From positions 115,358,358 through 115,422,357 of the forward strand of contig NC_084794.1 in the NCBI RefSeq assembly GCF_963169125.1: a stretch of DNA of 64,000 bases, in the 5' to 3' direction. The DNA is from Humulus lupulus (lineage: Eukaryota; Streptophyta; Magnoliopsida; Rosales; Cannabaceae). Positions 48,476 through 58,998 of this stretch are shown here, piece after piece. The notes under the pieces are model-generated. The model worked only from the letters and a program-made list of their open reading frames with translations, did not search any database and was not told the origin of the DNA. Made by a program: the position numbers and the translations under genes. Within the stretch, counting starts at the first letter, position 1, and each line of letters opens with the position of its first letter.

Positions 48476-50729
48476 CGGAGGGTTTTTCAAAAGAGAAGGA
48501 AGGACAAAAGATCAAGAGGTAATAGTTTCCTGTTTCTTTTTTGAGTTTCAAAACCTTCTTGTTTCATTTTTTAATTAGGTCTTGGTTTTTGTGAACCTAA
48601 AAGTTCATCATATTCACACACACACACACACATATATATACATTTAGGCACATATGTGTGTATATATATATATTGTAAAGAGCACACATTGATTACTTAT
48701 TACATTTGAAAATCATTTTTTTTTTATCTAAGTTCTTGATTTGCTAGTTCAATTAAGTAGGTATTTGGTTATTTGATGCTAAAGAGTTTAAAGATATTTT
48801 GTTTGCTGATCTAGTCAGGGATTGGAGTTTTCTGATGTAATTTTCTTTAGTGTGATGTATATTTTTAGACATTTTGTATCTTTCTATCTTTGATACAAGT
48901 GTTTAAAATCTTAAAAAATATTCAATTAAAAAGGAACATATTTAAACTTTCTTGATTTATGTGGTTACTATGGGCATTTACCTTCATGTCGCTTAAAGTT
49001 TTTGTGATGGTCCAGTCTATAATAGGAAGGAAGCCTTACTCTTTGCTCCCATCTCCCTTTTCTAATATTTGTTATGAGGAAATGGTGTAACATAAACTAT
49101 GGGGTTGTGTAGTTTGGTTTGTTGTTGTTTTTTTCAAGGAATTTTGTCCTTTACTTTACTCACTTGTCCTATGATTATTTGTACAACAATTTTTATTTTC
49201 TTTTTTACTATTGCAAGCAGGTTCTGATATGTAGATTGATTGATAGACCTTTGCGCCCAACAATGCTGAAAGGCTTCTACCATGAAATTCAGATACTTTC
49301 TTGGGTGCGTTAGCATTTACTTTTAGTAATTGCAACAAATATAGGCACACAACATGTATTATTACAAGTACTTAGTTTAATACAAAGAAAGAAAAAAGGG
49401 AACAGATTACACAAACAAACTAGGTATTAAATCTCTAAGAAAAGCCTCATGGCTGGCTACATCCTGTTGTTCTATGCTTTTTATGTGTTGATAAATGAGT
49501 AACACTTTTATTTTCTGAACAAGTCAGTACGTTAGAGCTGCCTTTCTACATTTATGCTTCACACTTCCTAGAAATTTCATGATCTTCCTATGCATGCAGG
49601 TTATGAGTTATGATGGTTTGCACTCTCAAGATGCTTTGGCAATCACAGCTGCAGGAATAGCAGTGTAATTTTTTTTTCATCTTTTTTTTTAATTTTTAAT
49701 TTTTTAATTATCATGTACTCCCACTTCGATATCACATTTAGAATTTGATAGACTAGCATATTTTTTTAGCCTGATTATATAAATTCCACAGCGCTTTATC
49801 GGAAGTGCCAAATGCAAAGACTATTGTTGGAGTTCGAATTGGCCTTGTAGGAGATAAGTTTATCGTCAATCCAACAACAAAGGAGATGGAAGACTCCAAG
49901 TTGGACTTGTTGCTAGCAAGCACAGATGATGCAATATTAATGATCGAGGTAGACTCGTACTGCAGATTAGCTTGTTCTAACTCATTGCATTTCTTTTTTA
50001 GCAGGACACTTATCAACTATTTTAATCTCTTCATAAATTGATTATATTGATTTTATATGTTGTGATGGATTATCATCTAGTAGTAGGATTTTTTTCCTAC
50101 ATAGTAGCTTGTTGGGGATTTGGTTTTTAGAATTTTTTTGATTTGTTCATACTGTAAGTTTTACACTCAAGCTTGCAACACCATGATTAGTATGCTGCTT
50201 TAAGGTCATGAATATTAACTTACTACTGTTGAGATCAAAAACAAAAATTGAGGTTAATTTGTGATTAGAATATCATTATCTTTCTTTTCCTTTCATATTT
50301 TATGTGCATATTTTGTAGACAATAGATCACTTGAGACATATATGATGGTCTTAGATAAGGGATTTGATGCATGTACCTAAACTTGATTGATACTTATTAT
50401 GAAGAGAGTGGGTATAATAGTATACTATATAATTGCAGAAAACGCTATAGAAAAGTAGAATATTCTTTTCGAGGCGAACTCAAATTCCACTTGCGAACTT
50501 CATCAATCTTATTTCCTTCTCCTGTCTTACCAAGATAAGAAAAGAAAATATTGATACTTTTGTTAGTTAAATGCACCCACATTTGAATCATGATTAGTTT
50601 TGGTGGCTGTTCATATGTTTCTGGAGATGATTTATCCTTTCTCCTTATCATCATTATCTATTGTGGTTGCAGGGTTATTGTAATTTTCTTCCTGAGGAAA
50701 AGTTGCTGGAAGTTGTACAAGTTCGGCAG
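48476..50729 (+). pseudogene. Captured plastid-type polynucleotide phosphorylase fragment, five exons
   Basis: Exons 48476-48518 (GGFFKREGRTKDQE), 49221-49304 ([20 protein letters not shown]), 49600-49664 (VMSYDGLHSQDALAITAAGI), 49792-49948 ([40 protein letters not shown]) and 50673-50729 (GYCNFLPEEKLLEVVQVRQ). Phases join correctly and all sites are AG..GT. These blocks are from the first RNase PH domain of PNPase, the 3'-to-5' exoribonuclease of plastids. The exons present contain no stop. N-terminus, second RNase PH domain and KH/S1 domains are absent. It lies in intron context on both sides. Confidence 0.87.
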
Positions 50730-51581
50730 GTTGTTAACTTCATTTGAGTATGTAGCTGTATGCTGGCATGTTTATATTTATTTACTTTTAGATGCTTTGG
50801 CTATGTGATCCCACACTATGCATGAATATGGAAATGTATGTAGAACAATCTGTCTTTTTTTTTCTTTTTTTTTTGGAATGCACAAATTGGTTTGATTGTA
50901 GTTAGTAAAAGAAGTAATTTGGTTATGGTTGATATGCAAATTTGTATATTATGAATAAAAATAGGTACTAAAGTATGAGTCAATTCTTGTATTTAGTGAT
51001 AGTTGTAGCAATGTCACATGCAAATCAGTCCTGAAATTTCATAAAAATTCTATGTAGATCATTTCCTCTGTTCGTATGGTTGCCATACCAATCTTTGATA
51101 GAGTTTGATTTCAATATTATGAAACTAGGCTTCTATGAATGTAGTTTGATTTCAATTTTAATTTTCATTCTTTTCTTGTCTTTTTGGGGTCTGTCTTGTT
51201 TTTATTATAGAGTTTGATTTCAATTTTATGAAACTAAGCTTCTATGAATGTAGTTAATTTACTACTTTTTTTTTTTTTTTTGCTAGATCCATTTATGATT
51301 GATCTTTGTAATTCTGAGACTTTTTTGGCTGGGTAGTCAGTATTTTATTTCTCATGCACTCAAGGTGTTTGAAAAAATTTCCCAATAGAAAGACAAGAAG
51401 AGAAAGAAAATTAAAAACCAATTTATATATGCTATTCTATATATATTATATATGGATGTATATATAAGTAAAGCTACAGAAAGTGAAATTGGAATTGCTG
51501 ATTTGCATTTTAGTTTTGAGTTTTGGGGAATTCTGTAAGTTAAACATTGGTGTTTCACCACTGACATTTTTTTTCATTGAT
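50730..51581. other. Junction between PNPase and CTF7 fragments
   Basis: Intron-like, T-rich DNA with no coding blocks. It contains an imperfect local repeat (GAGTTTGATTTCAAT..ATGAAACTA..CTTCTATGAATGTAG at about 51100-51150 and 51209-51255). The gene-to-gene breakpoint is in here but cannot be placed. Confidence 0.5.
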
Positions 51582-52950
51582 ATGGTGAAAAACAAGAGAA
51601 GTTATGCCCAGTAGCATTTAGATTTGGATCAGTCTGATATTAACTTTCATAGTTGTTCCACATGTGGTTTTAAGTATTCTCCTGGGGATGAAAGTGATGA
51701 GAAGGCTCATAAGGAATTTCATAAGAACTATACCCATGGAATTCATTTTAAGGTATAAGTCTTTGAAATTTATTTTGAAATGCGCTTGTTGTGGTGATTT
51801 GATTATTGCTTATATCAATATTATTGATATTTAATTTTGCAGCGTTGGTCTAGTGAAAGGGTTATTCAGATGCCTACCATTGAAGATTGTCGGATTGTTA
51901 TGGTGTTGGATAGTGATTCTACTGCCCAAAAGAAGAAGGTCTGGATTGAATATCTATTTTTCATTCAGGTCAAATAAATATTTATGTAATTATAGGGAAT
52001 AGTGAGTTTAAGGGGTATTTAATTCATTTAATAAAAAGTGACATTTTCTGAATGAAACATTATGGCTTGTAGGTTGTGGAAGCTATGAATATGATGGGGA
52101 TTGAGCTTGGAAGTGGATTTATTTTCCTTAAGTTTTGTAAGGTGATATCCTCCCACTTTTACTGTCTGTTTAGTATAGTCTTTTTACTTTATTTTTATGT
52201 CAAATGCACTTGGATTCTTAGAACATATGCAGCGCTAGAACCACTGCAGTTGCAAGGTTTAAGTGGGTCCATAAATAATATTTATATGAAGATTGCCTAC
52301 CAACGTTTCCTCTGCTGGGCAACCTTGCCAACCCTTTATTTATTGTTATTTTTTTAAAAGCTAATATTTTAAAATAAATTGTCTACTTTTGGCAACCAAT
52401 GGTGTTGTTACCATTGGAGATGCACTTTTCATTCCTTATCCATAAATCATAAAGATGTCTAGAAGTTATTTCATGAAGTTCATGATAATGCACTTGGATT
52501 CTCTCTGATTTTTTTTTAAAGAAATCTTCAATGTCAGTGATATGTGCAATTAGAGTTGTTTTGTTTAAACATGAAATTAGACTTGTTTTACTGTTCTTGC
52601 AGGTCTTACTGTTCATTCTATCCAATAGGATAGCTGGATGCCTAATTGCCGAACCAATAGAGAAGGCATTCAAAGTCATCTCAAATTCAGCAGACAATGA
52701 TGCTATTAACACAAAAGAACAAAGAACCAAACCAACCATCCTCCAATTTGGGGATATTAGTTTTCAGAGGGAGACAGTGAAAAGATCTCATTCTGCTAGT
52801 AAGTAATACTAACCTGTTGGATGGAGACCTTGGTAGCGCAGTTGTTTGCGAGGAGGTAGCAGTGCCGGCTGTCTGTGGCATTAGAGCAATTTTGGTGTCT
52901 CCAATCAACAGAAGAAAACGAATAGCCACTCAGTTGCTGGATGAAGTGAG
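51582..52950 (+). pseudogene. CTF7: Captured CTF7/ECO1 cohesin acetyltransferase fragment, four exons
   Basis: Exons 51582(approx)-51752, 51843-51938, 52073-52141 and 52603-52950, with AG..GT borders. They give the C2H2 finger [19 protein letters not shown] with [11 protein letters not shown], then RIVMVLDSD, RIAGCLIAEPIEKAFKV, KPTILQFGDISFQRE, and the acetyl-CoA binding part AVCGIRAILVSPINRRKRIA. This is the order in plant CTF7/ECO1, which acetylates the cohesin subunit SMC3. TAG at 51612-51614 follows RSYAQ, and a frameshift near 52800 separates KRSHSA from SNTNLLDGD. The C-terminal end (beyond LLDEVR) is missing. Not functional as an acetyltransferase. Confidence 0.87.
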
Positions 52951-53245
52951 GTAATTCTCTTATGTTTAAGATATTCACTTTGGCAAGTGATGACCAATAT
53001 ATGATTTTTTGTAATTTTTATTTGTACGAGTGCCAAATCTTTGTTTGTGAGAGCGATAGAGAGAGAAACTTTACTTTTGATGTTCTTCAACTTGTGTCAT
53101 TTTGATGTTCTGAAGTTTGTACTTACATTATCTTGTGTATAGTTTTCCTTGTATTGAATTCCATCTGCTAGAGCAACCTAATGAGCAGCAGTTTCTAAAT
53201 GCTAATACAGTACTTGTCTAAGAGTTTTTAGCTGTTGAAATGCAG
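52951..53245. other. Junction between CTF7 and OAT fragments
   Basis: Intron-like. It begins with the CTF7 donor (GAGGTAATTC) and ends with the OAT acceptor (GAAATGCAG). No coding blocks are seen. Confidence 0.5.
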
Positions 53246-53917
53246 CTATCACCCAATACCAGTTGTGTTCTCTCAGGCAAAGGGATCATGTATATGGGAT
53301 CCTAAAGGAAAACGGTATCTAGACTTTCTCTCTGCTTATTCTGCAGTTAATCAGGTAGAAAATGTTGGGAAATTGTGTTGTCATGTATATATTTGTTACT
53401 TGATGAATGAATTTGTTTCTATCTGAGCCACTGCTGCAGCTTTTTATCTATTCATATTTCAATGTTCTTTATTTTTTTCTTTTCAATGATTTTCCATTTT
53501 CCAACTTGCTTATTACTGTGACAATTGCCCTTTTTTCTCTATCTCAAGGAAATGCAAATTCATAGAAGATGTAAGGCAGGAAATTTACTGATATTCAATT
53601 CAATCGAATTTATATGAATGACCAGTGCCCGTTTGTGTTTTTCATATGAGCTTTTATGGGTTTTGATTTCATAACTTCTTGCTGTAGGGACATTGTCATC
53701 CAAAAATCATGAAAGCATTACAAGAACAAGTAGAAAGGCTCCTCCTTAGCTCTCGAGCATTCCATAATGATAAATTTCCAATATTTATGAGTGTCTAACA
53801 GAAATGCTCGGATATGACATGGTGCTACCTATGAACACTGGTGCTGAAGGTGTAGAAACAGCTCTGAAGTTGGCCAGGAAATGGGGTTACGAGAAGAAGA
53901 AAATTCTGAAAGATAAG
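53246..53917 (+). pseudogene. Captured ornithine aminotransferase fragment, two exons
   Basis: Exons 53246-53354 ([33 protein letters not shown]) and 53688-53917 ([20 protein letters not shown], then [32 protein letters not shown]). These are the N-terminal blocks of ornithine delta-aminotransferase, a mitochondrial PLP enzyme. The PLP-binding lysine region lies further downstream and is absent. One base is missing near 53787, where FPIFAEYLTE would be expected, so the frame shifts. Splice borders are normal. Confidence 0.87.
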
Positions 53918-54528
53918 GTAAAGTTCAGGGAGATTATATTTAACACATACAAGGTCATCTCTCTATGTCTTAGTTATTTTAATTGTTTCTTAAACTGAAG
54001 AGATTTACAAATTGAGGCACTAAGTTCAACTCAAAATATTTTCTGGCCTTTGCAAGCAATGATTGGGTTAAGCTATTGTTTCAATGCCCTTAATAATGTA
54101 TTTTTCAAGGATAAGAAGAATGCTTTGTAACTGCTGCTCATCTTAGCTGTTGTGTGGAGCATAGTTTTCACTTTGCATTGTTCTTTTCTTAAACTCGTTT
54201 AGTTAAACAATCGACATTCAAACTTGAATATGCTAATTGAAGAATATTGAAGAAAAACTATCTGTTGCTGATCTTAAGAACCTTCTAGTTTTTGTTTGGA
54301 TATTATCTTACAGATCCTTATCATGTTAGCATTCAGATATTGTGTTCTCCTCCTATCTGCATTTATGTAACTGATAAGAATTTTATATGGTTATGCCTAA
54401 AACTATCCTTCTAGTTTGCTTACGCAACATTCTGGGGACAAACTAAAATTTTGTTTCTGTTTCATGTTTCATACATCTTTATTTGCTTTGATTTGATTCT
54501 TAGACAATCATAAATTGAATAAATGTAG
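53918..54528. other. Junction between OAT and ACLB fragments
   Basis: Intron-like, T-rich DNA. It begins with the OAT donor (AAGGTAAAG) and ends with an acceptor (AAATGTAG). No coding blocks are seen. Confidence 0.5.
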
Positions 54529-54817
54529 CATTGAAGCAGCTTGTGCCGCACACCCTACTGTTGATGTCTTTATCAACTTTGCTTCATTTAGAAGGTGGGT
54601 ACTTGTTATGCCCATTAAAAATTGGTATTTTGAACTCCTACACAAGTACTTTTTAATGAACGTGCATTATTTATTTCTCATTTTCAGTGTTGTTGCCTCT
54701 TCAATGTATGCACTAAAGCAGCCAACTGTTCGAGTTCAGGCTATCATTGCTAAAGGTGTACCCGAGTCAAATGCTAAGCAATTGATTGTGGCTATCATTG
54801 CTAAGCAATATAAGTGA
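54529..54817 (+). pseudogene. Captured ATP-citrate lyase B subunit fragment, two exons
   Basis: Exons 54529-54594 (IEAACAAHPTVDVFINFASF) and 54688 onward (VVASSMYALKQPTVRVQAII, KGVPESNAKQLI) join in phase across a GT..AG intron. They match the N-terminal part of plant ATP-citrate synthase beta chain, the cytosolic enzyme that makes acetyl-CoA. After KQLI the frame reads VAIIAKQYK and stops at TGA 54815-54817. This tail comes from a local repeat of GCTATCATTGCTAA (54740 and 54791), not from the family. The rest of the gene is missing. Confidence 0.87.
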
Positions 54818-55139
54818 ACCTTGCATCATTATTTATGTACACAAATTTAGAGAGCACTAAGAGAAGAAGAAGAGAGAAAGAGAGAGTTCAATGAGTTGTA
54901 GAGGTTGGAGTTAAAGAGAGAGCATTATTTATGTACACTGTTGTGTTGAATGTTTTAAACTAATTTGTGGATTGTTAATACAATGTTGAATGTTCTTACT
55001 TTTTGTTATTTGAAAATCAAGTTTATTTGATGATGCTAGTATATATTAGACAGCTAATTTTAATTATATAAACAAAATTAAAATATAATAGAATAAATTA
55101 GTGTTATATAAATAAAATATATAATGAGAATTTAAACAT
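54818..55139. other. CACTA interior between ACLB fragment and subterminal repeats
   Basis: AG-rich stretch (54850-54920), a repeated phrase CATTATTTATGTACAC at 54826 and 54924, then AT-rich DNA. No gene is seen. It could serve as 3' untranslated region of a chimeric transcript. Confidence 0.5.
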
Positions 55140-55582
55140 ATCTAAATATAACAATAATATGAAAATTGTGTTATAATATCTATTACAATAACACTTTTTA
55201 TGCAAAGAATTGTGTTATGCAAACTTCATTATATAACACAAATAATGTGTTATGCTAAAGTGTAGTATAACACAAAAAAATGTGTTATACTAAAGTGTAG
55301 TATAACACAAAAAAAAGTGTTATACTAAAGTGTAGTATAACACAAATTTATAAGTATTGAAATGTGTTATATAATCGACTATAAATAACATAATTAAACA
55401 CTTATCTATATATTAAAATAACACAGAAAGTGTGTTATCGTTGACAGTATAATAACACATCTGTATAACAATGATAAGTGTTATGTAAAGTACCCTGACC
55501 TACGATAACATAGTCGATCTTAACACATCAAAAAGTGTTATGGTATGTTTTGATAACACATTTTCGGTGTTATTAAAAGCAT
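55140..55582. repeat. Right subterminal repeats of CACTA element
   Basis: About fifteen copies of TGTGTTAT or its reverse ATAACACA, including three tandem units of about 35 bp built on GTGTTATACTAAAGTGTAG and TATAACACAAAA (55250-55345). In CACTA elements such repeats bind the transposase-associated protein. Confidence 0.8.
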
Positions 55583-55596
55583 TTTTTCTTGTAGTG
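55583..55596. repeat. Right terminal inverted repeat of CACTA element
   Basis: TTTTTCTTGTAGTG, the inverse of CACTACAAGAAAAA. Followed by TTA. Confidence 0.8.
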
Positions 55597-55742
55597 TTAT
55601 AATTCACAAATGTAATATTTATCAAATTATCTATGTAATAGCCATTGTGCTTCAATGAATGAATGTAATTTCTTAAGCTTCTCTCAGTTCTTTAAATTTC
55701 TTTCAATGAAGGACTTTTCCTTTAGACTTGTTAACCCCATCA

Positions 55743-56115
55743 GATCATGTTCGATCTTGGTTCTTGAGGAGCCTATCGACCCATAAGATCCAAATGAGAG
55801 AGTGGTCCAAGGACCTTGTCGCCAAACTATTTGATCATGTTCGATCCTGGTTCTTGAGGAACCTATCGACCCACACGATCAACAAGAGAGACAGGTCCTA
55901 GGACCTTGTCGCCAAACTATTTAATACACCTAACACATGCATATCTAGTCATATTATACTATAACTCACATAATCATATAATGATACACATATATATATC
56001 ACATAAACGCATATTTCATAATTCAATCACATATATTCAAATAATTCTCCATAATTTTTCATCATGACCCCATAAGCAAGGCCCTAAGCCTTATTAGGTA
56101 ATTTGGGGCGTTACA
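55743..56115 (-). repeat. Truncated reversed chromovirus LTR with a 90-bp tandem duplication
   Basis: The minus strand from 56115 reads TGTAACGCCCCAAATTACCT then AATAAGGCTTAGGGCC, like the start of the LTRs of B and C. The other end holds two 90-bp units (55743-55832, 55833-55922; GATCATGTTCGATC, CTTGTCGCCAAACTATTT). Where the LTR meets element G is approximate. Confidence 0.65.
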
Positions 56116-57000
56116 TGATGTGACTATAACAAGCCTTGGAAACCAAAAAAAAAATATGTCGTCTGCTTTATCAAGAAGTATTATCATTGCTTGGAAATAG
56201 TGGTACTTTAATTTTCAATGTATCATAATTTGAAAAGGTACCAGCCTGGTCAAAGCATGTAAGTTTGTCTAGTGCTGGTCGTACTAAGATAAACTTGGAG
56301 GGAAAATGTTTAACCCAAAGATAGACATGATGATGTGGCATATGAAAATAACACATGACAGCATTAAGTATTAAGTTTGTCTATACTGGTCATTTGTACT
56401 CGACCTGTGTAGAGGAAGCTACACTTATCAGATAAAGAAATTAAAGATTGTTATGCGAATACAATTGTTCGAAGATTGCTGGTTGATAGTATGGACACGA
56501 ACGAGTACATTCAGATCATATAAGCTGCTCAAGAGAAGACCTGGTCGAAGGGTAGCTCACTCGACCAGGATGACCCAAATCTTATGGGATAATTATGTAA
56601 TTGTTTTTTATTGTATTTTTTATACTCTTTCATTATGTATTCAGTTGTAACAAGCCCACACTATACGTGTAGGGCTCATTCTATGTTTGTACAACCCACT
56701 AAGGGACTCTATAAATAGAGGTCTCTCGCAATCATTATGCCTCCTGCCTACTTTACATACAAAATCTTTGTCGAATTGTATTCTCTCTTAGGCTTAGGAA
56801 ACTCAGTTGAATCTTGTTATTATGATCTTGAGTCTTAGATCTTTTTATTAATAATGGTGCAAGTGGACGTAAGTCATTACCAACTCTTGGGGCCGAACCA
56901 CTATAAATTCTTTTGTGTCATTTACTTGAATTCAACTTTTTTATATTCTCAATCGTTGTTCAAATTGACTTAGTGTCATTGACCAAAACGCGGGTCAACA
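56116..57000 (+). mobile_element. Solo LTR of a Tat-type element
   Basis: TGATGTGACTATAAC.. to ..ACGCGGGTCAACA, with a TATA box at 56710 and the late phrase GGGGCCGAACCACTATAAA, as in the LTR of G (GGGCTGAACCACTATAAA). No primer-binding site or genes adjoin, so it is solo. A matching target duplication is not visible, and the left end is approximate. Confidence 0.65.
56710..56717 (+). promoter_or_regulatory. TATA box of the solo LTR
   Basis: TATAAATA in ACTCTATAAATAGAGG. Confidence 0.65.
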
Positions 57001-57114
57001 CCTTAATTAGATGACTTTAAAACTAAAAATGTTAGAAAACAATAAAAAAAAAGTGTTAAATCAAATAGAAAACAACAATTTTCATTAAACTCACATTTAT
57101 AATATATATATAGA

Positions 57115-57150
57115 CTAGGTAAAAGCAACGTGCAATACACGTTTGCTTAA
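57115..57150 (-). mobile_element. Second Helitron-like 3' terminus, reversed
   Basis: The minus strand reads GCAAACGTG-TATTG-CACGTTGC (hairpin with one bulged base), TTTTAC, then CTAG (57118-57115) followed by T. The body would extend to the right. Around 57250 the minus strand has ACAATGTTTTGGCTTAATTT, similar to 32360 (ACAATGTTTTGATTTAATTT), so it may be the same family as the one ending at 34776. Confidence 0.6.
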
Positions 57151-58182
57151 TTTTATTTAGAAAATGTATTAATTTATTTTTATTATATTTTTTAATTATC
57201 ATTTAAATTTTAACTAAATAAACAATGTTATATTATAAAAGAATGACATAAACATATTTAAAAAAATTAAGCCAAAACATTGTCTGTAGTTAAAAAAATG
57301 ATAATTTTTATTTATATTTTTATTTTTATTTAAAAAAACCATCAAACCAAGAACATGTTAGATACATACTTTTTACATATAAAAATATGGTGCATTTTAG
57401 TTTTAAAGTAAATTATTTGATGTTGTTTATTAGTTTAATATTTAGTATTCATAATAATTTAAATTTTGGTATTTTTTATATTTTGATTTATATATTATAT
57501 ATGTTGATTCTAGTTTTAAAATTAAATATATTTTTTGCTAATTTTTTTTAGAAAAAATTATTCAATATAATAAAATATTCAAAAATTCTAAATTAAAACT
57601 AAGAATTTAAAAAGTTTATTTGATCAAATTTTAATTATTTAATTTAAAAAAATCTAAAGTCAACAAAAAGTTATATATAAAAATGTATATTTAATTAATG
57701 CCTGGATCAATTAAAAAAAAATAAACGACAAAAGAAAAAATATGTATATTTATGTCTTATGTCACTATTATATATATATTTGGATAAACAAATAACATTA
57801 TATGAGAAAATAAATAATTAATAAAAGAAAAAAAATTTAAGTACCTAAATATTTTTCGATTATAGTTTTGAAAACATAATTGATAGAGTAATTTAAATTC
57901 TTTAAATGAAATTTTCAATATGTGTTACATTATTAGAAAATAATAAAAAAAATTAAATCTAATGAAAACCAATAATTTTCATTAAACTTACAGTTATAAT
58001 GTATAAAGATATTTAAGAAATTATATTGTAAATTTGTAAATATGTTACTAATATTCTATTTGAAGCTAAACTAATTTTTCTTTTCTAAAATTAATTTATA
58101 TGGAATTTTACTATATTTTTTCAATAGTGATATTAAAAAAAGAGTAAATAGCTACTATATTTTCAACAAAACAATATACCAT
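57151..58182. other. AT-rich DNA, likely Helitron body
   Basis: Very AT-rich with no credible ORF. 57031-57112 and 57935-58008 form a diverged direct repeat (ACAATTTTCATTAAACTCACA against ATAATTTTCATTAAACTTACA). I see no 5' Helitron end. Confidence 0.5.
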
Positions 58183-58984
58183 TGTTGACCACGATTTTGG
58201 CCAATGACGAGTAGACGTAAAAACTACAATAAACCTTCAAGAGAAAATACGGCACTGATAATTTTATAGTGGTTCAGCCTCGATATATTGGTAATAGCCT
58301 AATCCACTTAGAGTTTGATATATAGATCTGCACTCAAGATCAGATGAACCTGTATCAACTGAGTTTCTTAAGTGTAAATGCAAGAAAATACAAGATTTCT
58401 CTCAGAATACAAATGCTCTCTCAGAAAAATCAGAATTCGAATCCCTTCAATGATGCCATGAGCTCTTTATTTATAGGCTCAGGATCGTACAAATCGAAAT
58501 CCCTCATAATTGGGATATTTCAGTTGCTCTCACCAATATTTAATTAATAATAAAATTTAAAATATAACAATATGCGATTTCTTTGGGATAATCTGAGAGA
58601 TTCCCGCTGTGGGTACGACTAATTCTAACTGAAGTCGTTACTGAAATTTCGCTACATAATGATGATCTGTCTGGTCGGCCAACTTCACTCCTCGAAGTGA
58701 AACTGGTAGACCAAAGCACCCTTCCGGTTAGGCAAAACTTTTGACTGACCGGATACACTTGACTCCAAGATGATTGGTCGGCCAAAACAGATGACTGGTC
58801 AGCCAAAACGACTGACTGGTCAGTCAAAAATCTTTACCGGTCAGACAGAAATTCTACCAGGTCAATCAGATCACTTCCAAACCAGATAAACAATTTTCAT
58901 GTCAGTCATATCACAAGATTAATCTCAAACCTTTGACCCAGCCATTTATTGCCACGTCATCTTTTTCAAATTTTGGGGATAACA
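58183..58984 (-). repeat. Element H 3' LTR (802 bp) with short internal repeats
   Basis: Plus-strand ends TGTTGACCACG.. and ..GGGGATAACA, like the LTR of element A (TGTTGACGCCG.., ..GGGTATAACA) and of the same size. ACCAT at 58178-58182 is the candidate target duplication. 58660-58870 has about eight copies of a GGTCRGYCAAAA-like motif. TATA at 58468-58475 on the minus strand. Short ORFs inside are not genes. Confidence 0.82.
58468..58475 (-). promoter_or_regulatory. TATA box of element H LTR
   Basis: TATAAATA on the minus strand in GCCTATAAATAAAGAGC. Confidence 0.7.
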
Positions 58985-58998
58985 TTTGCCCCCCAAGT
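58985..58998 (-). other. Polypurine tract of element H
   Basis: ACTTGGGGGGCAAA on the minus strand, directly before the LTR start TGTTATCCCC. It fixes the orientation and shows that this is the 3' LTR. Confidence 0.8.

Larger units (their letters stand above)
46499..55596 (+). mobile_element. CACTA-like DNA transposon carrying five host gene fragments
   Basis: Left end CACTACACCAAATA at 46499; right end reads, in reverse, CACTACAAGAAAAA at 55596. They agree at 11 of 14 positions, including CACTACA. The right subterminal region holds many TGTGTTAT/ATAACACA repeats, typical of CACTA elements. The flanks are TTT and TTA, so the 3-bp target duplication is imperfect. The left border falls 25 bp after the pol stop of element G, and G-like sequence resumes at 55597. 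No transposase is visible; the element is non-autonomous. Inside, in order and all on the plus strand, are parts of Paladin, PNPase, CTF7, OAT and ACLB. Introns are kept, so genomic DNA rather than cDNA was captured. A Helitron is the alternative, but I see no TC/hairpin-CTRR ends. Confidence 0.75.
41094..55742 (+). mobile_element. Element G: degenerate Tat-lineage retrotransposon, hit by a CACTA element
   Basis: 5' LTR 41094-42172, PBS like that of element A, gag, pol with archaeal-type RNase H, and integrase ending at 46473. The CACTA element lies at 46499-55596. 55597 to about 55742 resembles a Tat 3' leader (CTATGTAATAGCC, GAATGTAATTTC). The 3' LTR is not found. Many stops and a large internal deletion. 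Confidence 0.85.

Noticed and set aside
48618..48675. CRISPR-like or regulatory repeat
   Set aside because: It is a simple (CA)n/(TA)n microsatellite inside an intron-like region of the captured PNPase.
48476..54817. A functional host gene locus (PNPase, CTF7, OAT or ACLB)
   Set aside because: Each gene is only a fragment, with a stop in CTF7, frameshifts in CTF7 and OAT, missing catalytic parts, and four different genes back to back.
46499..55596. Retroposed (cDNA-derived) gene copies
   Set aside because: Introns with GT..AG borders are retained in all five fragments and there are no poly(A) tails.
46499..55596. Helitron as carrier of the five gene fragments
   Set aside because: No hairpin-CTRR end near 55600 and no TC start near 46500, while CACTA-type ends and subterminal repeats are present. 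Not fully excluded.
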